From the NCBI RefSeq assembly GCF_000963925.1, contig NZ_BAMV01000011.1, positions 62,001-126,000 of the forward strand: a DNA stretch of 64,000 nucleotides, read 5' to 3'. Every line of letters begins with the position of its first letter. Positions within the stretch are counted from its first letter, which is position 1. Positions 16,722 through 24,049 of this stretch are shown here, piece after piece. A program made the position numbers and the translations under genes. The notes under the pieces are model-generated. The model was not told the DNA's origin. It ran no database searches and saw nothing but the letters and a program-made list of their open reading frames with translations. The DNA comes from Acetobacter cibinongensis (lineage in GTDB: Bacteria; Pseudomonadota; Alphaproteobacteria; Acetobacterales; Acetobacteraceae).

Positions 16722-17258
16722 TTAAAGAGCCTTCAGATTACTCAGTATTTTTGCAATAACGTCCGCCGCTGGTGCTGTGGCATCAACTTCAAGCGCCCGC
16801 TCATTCGCCTCGGGTGGCTCCAGAGTGTTAATCTGGCTGGGGAGCAGGCTGGCGGGCATATAATGGCCCGACCTGCCAGTTACGCGCTTGAGCAAAGTGT
16901 TGTGGTCGGTCGTGAGATGAATGAAAATGAGGTCCAGACCTGAGGCCCGCAGCACGTCACGGTAAGAGCGTTTCAGAGCCGAGCAGGTCAGGATTGCCCC
17001 GCTACCCGCCTGTGCACACTGGTCCAGCCATGCGCGGCACTGATTTAGCCAAGGTAAGCGGTCTTCATCAGTCAGCGGTATGCCAGCGGCCATTTTCTGC
17101 ACATTGTGCTGGGGGTGCAAAGCATCCCCTTCCTGAAAAGGCCAGCCAAGCTCTTTGTGTAAGCCTTGAGCAATGGTGGTTTTGCCACTGCCTGAAACAC
17201 CCATCACAACCAGAAGGCTTTTCCGCACATCCTGCACTGAGGGCTGGCCCGGCTGCAT
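16722..17258 (-). CDS. gntK: gluconokinase
   Basis: A 178-residue P-loop kinase of the gluconokinase (GntK) family, which phosphorylates D-gluconate to 6-phosphogluconate. The Walker A motif GVSGSGKTT lies at residues 20-28. The family pattern continues with GDALHPQHNVQKMAAGIPLTDEDR, LTCSALKRSYRDVLR, and the VTGRSGHYMPASLLPSQ lid region. Length is normal. It directly follows rpiA with no gap, and pgl lies before that, so the three form one unit feeding 6-phosphogluconate into the pentose-phosphate pathway. In acetic acid bacteria this supports use of gluconate formed by periplasmic glucose oxidation. Confidence 0.95.
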   Translation of the reverse strand: MQPGQPSVQDVRKSLLVVMGVSGSGKTTIAQGLHKELGWPFQEGDALHPQHNVQKMAAGIPLTDEDRLPWLNQCRAWLDQCAQAGSGAILTCSALKRSYRDVLRASGLDLIFIHLTTDHNTLLKRVTGRSGHYMPASLLPSQINTLEPPEANERALEVDATAPAADVIAKILSNLKAL

Positions 17259-17993
17259 TTAGAGAGCGCCTTGTGTTGCCTGCTTACGTGCTGGCTCAAG
17301 AATTTTTATACCTTCAGGGCCAGCAGTGATGGTTTGGGTAGCCATGTGCAAAAACAGCCCGTGCTCAATAACCCCAACAATACCGTAAATGCTCTGGCTC
17401 AGGGTGTCCGGGTCTTCTATGGGGCCAAAAACACAATCCATGATCAGGTTTTTTTCATCTGTTAGATAAAAAGACCCGTCCCGGTGTTTACGGGGGGCCA
17501 CATGAGCGCCCAGACGTGCCAGACGGGTGGCGGCACTTTCCCAGCCAAAGGGGACAACTTCCACAGGCACGGGGCAGAGCATACCCAGATGCTCTACATA
17601 TTTGCTGGCATCAGCAACAATGACCAACTGCTTTGCCGCAGCCGCAACTATCTTCTCACGCAGCAATGCGCCACCGCGACCTTTGACCAGATTAAGTGTG
17701 CCCGGCTCAATTTCGTCTGCACCATCAATGGCAATATCCAGGTCAGGGTGTTCGCCAAAGCTGGTCAGGGGGATGCCTTCCTCCCGTGCCTGTGCCTCGG
17801 TGGCATCGGAGGTTGGAATTGCGCAGATACGCAGCCCTTCCTCCCGTATGCGGCGGCCCAGCTCAGCCACCACAAATGTTGCGGTGGAACCCGTCCCAAG
17901 CCCTACGGCCATACCGTCTTTTACCAGTGTGGCAGCCTGTATGGCGGCCTGTTGTTTGAACAGAGCGGCTGGGTCGAGCGGTTGGCCTGTCAT
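17259..17993 (-). CDS. rpiA: ribose-5-phosphate isomerase A
   Basis: A 244-residue RpiA that interconverts ribose 5-phosphate and ribulose 5-phosphate. The family motifs are GLGTGSTATF (31-40, phosphate loop), the IAIDGADEIEPG motif with the catalytic acid, LVKGRGGALLREKIVA (with the active Lys), and KYVEHLG. It lies 32 bases after pgl and directly abuts gntK, which makes cotranscription likely. Confidence 0.96.
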   Translation of the reverse strand: MTGQPLDPAALFKQQAAIQAATLVKDGMAVGLGTGSTATFVVAELGRRIREEGLRICAIPTSDATEAQAREEGIPLTSFGEHPDLDIAIDGADEIEPGTLNLVKGRGGALLREKIVAAAAKQLVIVADASKYVEHLGMLCPVPVEVVPFGWESAATRLARLGAHVAPRKHRDGSFYLTDEKNLIMDCVFGPIEDPDTLSQSIYGIVGVIEHGLFLHMATQTITAGPEGIKILEPARKQATQGAL

Positions 17994-18025
17994 GGTTCTG
18001 GTTCCTTAAAGTCTTTTTGTTCGTT

Positions 18026-18766
18026 TCAGGCAGAGGGGGCGGCTGCGGCATCCAGCAGCCAGCGGACCTCGCCCATAGCGGTAATCTGGCTGGCCGGGCA
18101 GGATGGGTCTTGGGCACGTACTTTGGCAACGGTCTCTTTTTTGCCAGAGCCTTCCACCAGAAACACCACATATTTGCTGGCATGAATGGCGGGATAGGTG
18201 AGCGTAATGCGTGTATAGGGTGCGACCGGGGGAATGCACGGTGCCACCCATGCCGTTTTTTCCTGCAACACCGGCTGGCCGGGGAAAAGGGAGGCCGTAT
18301 GCCCATCAGCCCCAAGGCCGAGGAGGTTGACATCAAACAGAGGTTTGTCCGCCTCAAAGCGGTCAGCCCCATAAAACTGTTTCAGTTGGGCTTCATAGCT
18401 ATGGGCGGCTTCTTCCGCAGTGCCTGTGCCGGCGATGGGGTAAATGTTGGCAGCGGGTATGGGGGCTTTGGAAAAAAGGAGCCGCTGCAACATGCCAAAA
18501 TTACTGTCTTTATGGTCATGTGGCAAAAAGCGGTCATCACCCAGAAAGAAATGCATCCGGGTCCAAGGGAAGCGGCTGATGTACGGTTCGGTCGCCATCA
18601 GGCTGTAGAGTGCCTGCGGCGTACTGCCACCTGACAGGGCAAGCGCAAAGGGACCGCTGGTTTTGTTGAGTGCCTGCTCCAGCAACCAGTCTGCCAGATG
18701 CCGGGTTGCGGCGGTGCGGTCTGCAAATACCTCGACTGCTGCTGTACGGGTGTCATGTCCAGTCAT
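18026..18766 (-). CDS. pgl: 6-phosphogluconolactonase
   Basis: A 246-residue DevB/SOL-type lactonase that hydrolyses 6-phosphoglucono-lactone. Motifs seen: LALSGGSTPQALYSLMA, the WTRMHFFLGDDRFLPHDHKDSNFGML block, LLGLGADGHTASLFPG, and ITLTYPAIHASKYVVFLVEG. It is the first gene of the pgl-rpiA-gntK unit. The upstream 315-base gap carries the terminator of the preceding pentose-phosphate unit, so pgl should have its own promoter. The step before it, glucose-6-phosphate dehydrogenase, is not encoded in this window. Confidence 0.95.
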   Translation of the reverse strand: MTGHDTRTAAVEVFADRTAATRHLADWLLEQALNKTSGPFALALSGGSTPQALYSLMATEPYISRFPWTRMHFFLGDDRFLPHDHKDSNFGMLQRLLFSKAPIPAANIYPIAGTGTAEEAAHSYEAQLKQFYGADRFEADKPLFDVNLLGLGADGHTASLFPGQPVLQEKTAWVAPCIPPVAPYTRITLTYPAIHASKYVVFLVEGSGKKETVAKVRAQDPSCPASQITAMGEVRWLLDAAAAPSA

Positions 18767-19081
18767 GGTGTAGGGGTCTCCCTCTTCTCATACAAAACGC
18801 TCAAGGCAGCGCGCAGCATGCTGCCTTTGTTGGCATGTGGTTGTACGATGTCAACAGAACAGAGGCGGGAAAGTGCCGTAAAATCACTTTCTCAGCCCTC
18901 TTTCTCTCAGAGTTGTGCTCTGGAGGAGTGTTTGCTTGGCTGGCCGAAACCACACGCGCAAACAAAACCCCTTGTTGCAGGCAAGCTATGCAAGCCTTGA
19001 AAGAAACAAGGGGTGAGAGAGTTCAGCATAACAGTGTCCAGCTTGGCCTGGTGGGAAGCTGGTTTGGCGAATAGGTCGTAA
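18767..19081. other. gap between the two pentose-phosphate units
   Basis: This gap holds the terminator of the HAD phosphatase gene (18961-19013) and, between it and 18767, presumably the promoter of pgl. No ORF here has a credible start and RBS. I could not pick a confident -35/-10 pair. Confidence 0.5.
18961..19013 (-). terminator. intrinsic terminator of the tkt/tal-pgi/gnd/HAD unit
   Basis: CCCCTTGTT (18968-18976) and AACAAGGGG (19005-19013) form a nine-pair stem; AGGC/GCCT pair inside it. On the minus strand the stem is followed by TTTTGTTTG (18967 downward). It lies about 70 bases past the HAD gene stop, so it closes the upstream operon and separates it from pgl-rpiA-gntK. Confidence 0.8.
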
Positions 19082-19945
19082 TTAGTCGGCTCTCGTGGCA
19101 CGCGGTAAAATGACGGTTTCTATAGCCTTGGACCAGCCTTCCTGCTCATTGGTGCTGGTAATGAAATGAGCATGTGCCTTCACGGAGGCATCAGCCTGCC
19201 CCATGGCAATGGTCAGTCCGGCAGCCTTGAACATTGGCAGGTCATTATTCATGTCCCCAATGCACGCTACTTCCTGCGGGGAAATACCGTAAAAATCTGC
19301 CAGCTGGCGCAAAGCATAGCCTTTGTTGGCATTAAGCGGGGTGATGTCCAGATACCACTGGGCAGAGCGTGCAACGCTGGCGCGCCCGTCCAATAAAGCC
19401 CCGATTTCCATTTCCTGCCGGGTCAGGGCTTCGTAGTCAGCCGTTGATCCTGTTATTTTGCCAACACCATCCAAGTAATTGTCAAAGGATGGCACAACGG
19501 TGGGGTCCTGCCGCAGGGCGCGGCGCTCTGGCTCAACATAGGCCTCGCCAATATCCGTGATCAGCCAGTCCCGACCGCGGAACAGCCAGGCGTCAATATC
19601 ATGAACCTTTAGCATATCCAGCGTGTCACGCATCACATCCGGCGTCAGGCTAAGCTGGGAACGTATGGAGTGATCGGGGTTGAAAATGCTGCCGCCATTC
19701 AGGGCACCGTAAGGAGTGTCCAGTTTCGTGGCCTCAAGATACATCTCGATACCGGAAGCGGGGCGACTACTGACCAGACACACCGGCACACCAGCCTGCC
19801 GCAGAGCGTCAATGGCGGCCAGAGTGTGGTGGGTAACCTGTTTTTCGGGGGTGAGGAGCGTGCCGTCCATGTCGGACACAACCAGCTTGATTTTTGAAGC
19901 TGGAGCCGGGAGTGCAGCCAGAGTGGCGCTTTCGTTAACCATCAT
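19082..19945 (-). CDS. HAD-IIB (Cof-type) sugar-phosphate phosphatase
   Basis: A 287-residue HAD hydrolase. Motif I is VVSDMDGTLLTPEKQ with nucleophile Asp25 and acid Asp27. The C2B cap covers roughly residues 90-200, a Lys motif lies at NANKGYALRQLADF, and the last motif is CIGDMNNDLPMF. Relatives dephosphorylate sugar phosphates such as erythrose 4-phosphate, fructose 1-phosphate or side-products. It is the last gene of a unit with tkt, tal-pgi and gnd, which suggests control or clean-up of pentose-phosphate intermediates (inference). Two hairpins separate it from gnd. Confidence 0.9.
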   Translation of the reverse strand: MMVNESATLAALPAPASKIKLVVSDMDGTLLTPEKQVTHHTLAAIDALRQAGVPVCLVSSRPASGIEMYLEATKLDTPYGALNGGSIFNPDHSIRSQLSLTPDVMRDTLDMLKVHDIDAWLFRGRDWLITDIGEAYVEPERRALRQDPTVVPSFDNYLDGVGKITGSTADYEALTRQEMEIGALLDGRASVARSAQWYLDITPLNANKGYALRQLADFYGISPQEVACIGDMNNDLPMFKAAGLTIAMGQADASVKAHAHFITSTNEQEGWSKAIETVILPRATRAD

Positions 19946-19976
19946 GAGGGCTGTACGCTCCTAAAAATCTGTAAGG

Positions 19977-20017
19977 GGTAGCCTGCCGCCTTGCATCTGC
20001 ATTCGGCAGGCTACCCA
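19977..20017. other. 13-pair perfect hairpin in the gnd-HAD gap
   Basis: GGGTAGCCTGCCG (19977-19989) and CGGCAGGCTACCC (20005-20017) are perfectly complementary with a 15-base loop. On the minus strand the stem is followed by CCTTACAGATTTTTAGG, so the T-run is displaced by about eight bases. It could be a partial terminator, an RNase-blocking 3' structure for gnd, or a processing site. Confidence 0.7.
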
Positions 20018-20019
20018 TG

Positions 20020-20048
20020 TTTCATGTAACATGAGGTTACATGAAACG
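20020..20048. other. 12-pair perfect hairpin just after gnd
   Basis: GTTTCATGTAAC (20020-20031) and GTTACATGAAAC (20037-20048) pair perfectly around a five-base loop. It begins about 19 bases past the gnd stop and is directly followed by the second hairpin (19977-20017). No T-run follows. It is also an inverted repeat that a dimeric regulator could bind. Confidence 0.7.
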
Positions 20049-20066
20049 TGGCCTTATACCAAAGGT

Positions 20067-21068
20067 TTACTCTTTGCTTTCAATGTGGCCACCAAAGCCA
20101 TACCGCATGGCGGAGAGCACTTTTTCAGCATATGTGTTGTCAGAGCGGGAGCGGAAGCGTGTGAACAGCGCAGCCGTCATGACGGGTACAGGCACAGCTT
20201 CTTCAATGGCGGCCTCAATGGTCCAGCGCCCTTCACCGGAGTCATTAACTTCCCCCGAAAACTCGGACAGGTCGCCATTTTTGGTCATGGCCTGAGCTGT
20301 CAGGTCCAGCAGCCAGGATGAAACCACACTGCCACGGCGCCAAACTTCGGCAATATCCGCCATGTTCAGGGAGAAGCGTTCTTCTTCTGCCAGCAGAGGG
20401 GAGTCCTTGCGGTACATCACGTCAAAGCCTTCCGCGAAGGCCTGCATCATGCCGTATTCAATGCCGTTATGAACCATTTTAACAAAATGGCCTGACCCGG
20501 CAGGGCCGCAATACAGGTAGCCCTGCTCCGCACGGGGGTCCAGATCCTTGCCTGTGTCACGCCCCGGTGTACGGGGAATGTCGCCCATGCCGGGGGCCAA
20601 AGCCGCCAGAATAGGGTCTATATGCTCAGCAGCGGCTTTTGTGCCGCCGTACATCATGCAGTAGCCGCGCTCCAGCCCCCAGACCCCGCCTGATGTACCG
20701 ACATCAACGTAATCAATGCCTTTTTCAGCCAGAAGTTTGGCGCGGCGGATATCGTCTTTGTAGTAGGTGTTGCCGCCGTCAATAACGATGTCACCAGCCT
20801 GCATCAGCCCTGCCAGAGACATCACGGTTTCTTCCGTAATGTTGCCCGCAGGCAGCATGGACCAGACAATCTTTTTAGGGCCAGACAGTTTGGCAACAAC
20901 GTCTGCCAGACTGGTGGCGCCTGTTGCGCGGCCAGACTCTGCGCGTTCAACAACTTTGGTCACGGCAGCGCTGTCGCGGTCATAGACCACCACATCGTGC
21001 CCATGTCGTGTCAGGCGGACGGCAATATTGCCGCCCATTCTACCAAGCCCGACGATGCCGATCTGCAT
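20067..21068 (-). CDS. gnd: 6-phosphogluconate dehydrogenase, decarboxylating (short type)
   Basis: A 333-residue enzyme that oxidises 6-phosphogluconate to ribulose 5-phosphate and CO2. The Rossmann start is [15 protein letters not shown], with YDRDSAAV after strand two. Such a residue pattern (Asp after the second strand) favours NAD+, as in the short YqeC-type enzymes. Substrate motifs are [10 protein letters not shown], the [18 protein letters not shown] segment with the catalytic Lys, and the [12 protein letters not shown] tail. The short length (about 330 against 470) is normal for this subgroup. It lies 24 bases after tal-pgi. Confidence 0.96.
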   Translation of the reverse strand: MQIGIVGLGRMGGNIAVRLTRHGHDVVVYDRDSAAVTKVVERAESGRATGATSLADVVAKLSGPKKIVWSMLPAGNITEETVMSLAGLMQAGDIVIDGGNTYYKDDIRRAKLLAEKGIDYVDVGTSGGVWGLERGYCMMYGGTKAAAEHIDPILAALAPGMGDIPRTPGRDTGKDLDPRAEQGYLYCGPAGSGHFVKMVHNGIEYGMMQAFAEGFDVMYRKDSPLLAEEERFSLNMADIAEVWRRGSVVSSWLLDLTAQAMTKNGDLSEFSGEVNDSGEGRWTIEAAIEEAVPVPVMTAALFTRFRSRSDNTYAEKVLSAMRYGFGGHIESKE

Positions 21069-21092
21069 CTTATTATCCTTCTTGTCTGGTTA

Positions 21093-23948
21093 TCACACTG
21101 CGGCGTGTATGGCCTGAGCCAGAGCAGCAAGCCCGGCTTTCAGCTCACCGCGAATGTGCACGCGCAGGGCGCGGCGGCCACGTTCGGCCAGTACGTCAAA
21201 GTCTCCGCGTGCCTGTGCGGCCTTCACTACCCCGAAGGAGTAGTTGGCACCCGGCACAGGCAGGTCGTGCGCATCATCTGCCGTAATTTGCAGGAAAACA
21301 CCACTATCCGGACCGCCCTTATAGGCCTGACCTGTGGAGTGGAGGAAGCGCGGCCCAAATTCCGCTGCCGTGGCAATGGTTTTGGCATCCCGAATTTTCA
21401 GGCGGGTATGTTGGATCCATTCGCGGGTTGCGGTATCGCGCTCAATATAGGCCAGCAGGCCTACATAATCGCCGGCTTTAACACGGTCAAAATGCGCCTT
21501 GAGCACAGCTTCAGCGCTATCCCCTTTCAGAGCCGCAGCGTTTTTCTTGTCTGCAAAAAATGCAAACGGGCCAAATTCCGCAAAAGGAGTTTCCGCTGGC
21601 AGGCTACCGGTTGTGTTGTAGGCGTCCGTCAGTTTGCGGGTTTCGATCTTGCTGGCTTCAACGTCAGGCTGATCAAACGGGTCAATCCCAAGGAAGGCAC
21701 CAGCTACGGCAGTTGCCAGTTCCCAGCGGAAGAATTCCTGCGCAATCTGGCGTGTGGTGTGCAGCGTAATGGTCACGACAGGCTGGCCAGCCTCAATGAG
21801 TGTGGAAACAGCTTCATCCTGCTCGTGCCGATGTTCAGGAGCCAGACGCAGGTAAACGAACAGACGGTCCGCGCCATAGCGCTTAGGCCCACCCAGCGTT
21901 TCATCATCAATCGGGATGATGCCTTTGCCGTGCTTGCCTGTGGATTCCGCCACAAGCTGCTCCATCCAGGCACCAAAGTCGGCAATCTGGGGAGTGGCAA
22001 TAACAGTCAGTTTGTCACGGCCGAACTGGGTGGCTGCAACGCCCATGATGGTGCCCAGCAGAACGGCAGGGTTTTCTGCTGGCGGTACACTGGCATCCGC
22101 AGCCCGAACGCCACGCAGGGCATCTTCAAGGAAGGGCTTGAGGGCAATGCCAGAGGCAGCAGCAGGGACCAGACCAAAGTTGGACAGAACGGAGAAGCGG
22201 CCACCAATTTCAGGTTCGCCAGCAAAAATTTTCCAGAAACCGCTCTTTTTAGCGTGGGCTTCCAGCTTGGAGCCGGGGTCCGTAATGGCCACAAAATGAG
22301 AGCCAGCTTGCTCGCCCAGCGCCTTTTGCGCGAGGTCATGGAAATAGGCCAGCATGATGTTTGGCTCAAGTGTGCCGCCAGATTTTGACGCCACGATAAA
22401 GAGCGTGTGTGCCGGGTCTATCTTCTTGGCGTAAGTTGCAACCTGCTGTGGGTCCGTGCTGTCCAGCACATACAGGTGGCCAAAGCCTTCATGCTTGCCA
22501 AAGGTTTCTGCCAGCACTTCCGGGCCAAGGCTGGACCCCCCCATGCCCATAAGCAGAACCTGCTTGAAGCCACGGGCTTTGACGTCTGCCTGAAAGCTTT
22601 CAAGCTCGGCCAGATGGGTCATACGGTCGTCAACGATGTCCAGCCATTTTAGCCATTTGGCTTCTGGCCCATTGGTCCAGACAGAGGCATCTTTTGCCCA
22701 GAGTTTACGGATGGTGCCGACTTTACGCCATTCTTCCAGCCCTTTCTGGACGGCAGCGTCAAGGTCTGCAGGCAGGGCGGTTTTGGTGCTGGTCAGCTTG
22801 TTGCCCAGCAGTGCTGTCTGTTTCGCGGCAACGGACCCAAGCAGTGTATCAAAGGCCTGCTCAAACGAGGTAACACCCTCGTCCAGCAATATGTTGGTAA
22901 CACCCTCAAGGTTCAGGCCAAGGCGTTCTGCTTCAGCCAGAACATGACGGGCTTCGTCCACACCGGCAGTCAGGGTTTCAGCAACTGTACCGTGGTCACG
23001 GAACGCATCCAGCGTTGCGGGGGGCACCGTGTTGACGGTGTGTGGGCCAATCAGGCTGTCAACATACAGCACATCGCTATAGGCTTTGTCCTTGGTGCCG
23101 GTGGAGGCCCAAAGCAGGCGCTGGGGCTGTGCACCTGCGGCTTCAAGGGCTTTCCAGCGGGGGGTCTGAATAACGTCCTGCCAATAAACATAAGCCAGCT
23201 TGGCATTGGCAATGGCCACCTTGCCCCGCACGGCGGCAAGGGCTTTTGCGTCCTTGTCACCAGCCTGGATGCGACGGTCAATTTCAGCGTCAATTTTGCC
23301 ATCTATGCGGCTGACGAAAAAAGAGGCCACGGACGCAACGCGGGAGAGGTCACCGCCTTTTTTGTGCAGGTCTTCCAACCCGGACAGCCACGCTTCCACC
23401 ACCGCTTTGTAGGCGGAGAGCGCAAAAATCAGCGTGACGTTGACGTTAATGCCCGCAGCAAGGGTCTGGCGGATGGCGGGAATGCTTTCCGGTGTGGCCG
23501 GAATTTTAATCATCAGGTTAGGTTCGGCTACATCGGCCCACAGGCGTGCTGCCTCGTGTGCCGTGCCTTTTTCGTCCCGCGCCAGATAGGGAGAAACTTC
23601 AAGGCTTACGAAGCCGTCTTTTGCATCGGTGGCCTTGTACACAGGGGCCAGAACATGAGCGGCTTTTTGAATGTCATGCACCGCCAGTTTTTCATACAGC
23701 GTGCCGGGGGATACAATTTCATGCGCCAGAATGGACGTCATCTGTGCGTCATATTCAGTGCCTTCACCCATGGCTTTCTGAAAAATGGCGGGGTTGGAGG
23801 TCACGCCGCGTACGTCATCTTCCGCAACAAGGCGTGCCAGAGACCCATCTTCAACAAAGGAGCGACGAATGAAATCAAGCCACGGAGACTGCTGGACTGA
23901 AGCAAGAGCCTGTACCGGGTTAGCCCCTTTGCTGTGTGACGCGGTCAT
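21093..23948 (-). CDS. tal-pgi: bifunctional transaldolase / glucose-6-phosphate isomerase
   Basis: A 951-residue fusion of two enzymes. Residues 1 to about 380 are transaldolase: GVTSNPAIFQKA (49-60), the Schiff-base Lys148 in NLMIKIPAT, then GINVNVTLIF, and RLLWASTGTKD. Residues from about 400 are phosphoglucose isomerase: GMGGSSLGPEV (468-478), LDSTDPQQV, SKSGGTLEPN (521-530), and a C-terminal half with IPIDDETLGGPKRYGADR and VTIGLH-like strands. It moves C3 units and interconverts glucose- and fructose-6-phosphate in the cytoplasm. This fusion is known from acetic acid bacteria and some other lineages. RBS AAAGGA precedes the ATG. Confidence 0.96.
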   Translation of the reverse strand: MTASHSKGANPVQALASVQQSPWLDFIRRSFVEDGSLARLVAEDDVRGVTSNPAIFQKAMGEGTEYDAQMTSILAHEIVSPGTLYEKLAVHDIQKAAHVLAPVYKATDAKDGFVSLEVSPYLARDEKGTAHEAARLWADVAEPNLMIKIPATPESIPAIRQTLAAGINVNVTLIFALSAYKAVVEAWLSGLEDLHKKGGDLSRVASVASFFVSRIDGKIDAEIDRRIQAGDKDAKALAAVRGKVAIANAKLAYVYWQDVIQTPRWKALEAAGAQPQRLLWASTGTKDKAYSDVLYVDSLIGPHTVNTVPPATLDAFRDHGTVAETLTAGVDEARHVLAEAERLGLNLEGVTNILLDEGVTSFEQAFDTLLGSVAAKQTALLGNKLTSTKTALPADLDAAVQKGLEEWRKVGTIRKLWAKDASVWTNGPEAKWLKWLDIVDDRMTHLAELESFQADVKARGFKQVLLMGMGGSSLGPEVLAETFGKHEGFGHLYVLDSTDPQQVATYAKKIDPAHTLFIVASKSGGTLEPNIMLAYFHDLAQKALGEQAGSHFVAITDPGSKLEAHAKKSGFWKIFAGEPEIGGRFSVLSNFGLVPAAASGIALKPFLEDALRGVRAADASVPPAENPAVLLGTIMGVAATQFGRDKLTVIATPQIADFGAWMEQLVAESTGKHGKGIIPIDDETLGGPKRYGADRLFVYLRLAPEHRHEQDEAVSTLIEAGQPVVTITLHTTRQIAQEFFRWELATAVAGAFLGIDPFDQPDVEASKIETRKLTDAYNTTGSLPAETPFAEFGPFAFFADKKNAAALKGDSAEAVLKAHFDRVKAGDYVGLLAYIERDTATREWIQHTRLKIRDAKTIATAAEFGPRFLHSTGQAYKGGPDSGVFLQITADDAHDLPVPGANYSFGVVKAAQARGDFDVLAERGRRALRVHIRGELKAGLAALAQAIHAAV

Positions 23949-23971
23949 ACATGATGTCCTTTTTAGTGTGG

Positions 23972-23996
23972 AGCCGCCCCGGAGTAAGGGGCGGCT
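23972..23996. other. 9-pair GC hairpin between tkt and tal-pgi
   Basis: AGCCGCCCC (23972-23980) and GGGGCGGCT (23988-23996) pair perfectly around a seven-base loop, about 25 bases upstream of the tal-pgi start. On the minus strand CACACTAAAAAGGA follows, so it is not a standard terminator. It could tune the tkt to tal-pgi ratio by partial termination or by protecting the tkt 3' end. Confidence 0.65.
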
Positions 23997-24049
23997 GTGC
24001 TCTATTAGGGTAAGTGCAAAAACAACCAGTGAGATACCGTACCGTAAAC

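Noticed and set aside
20997..22388. A 463-residue plus-strand frame opposite tal-pgi
   Set aside because: It is antisense to the fusion enzyme, has no recognisable domains, and its composition (Arg/Cys/Gln-rich) is typical of shadow frames.
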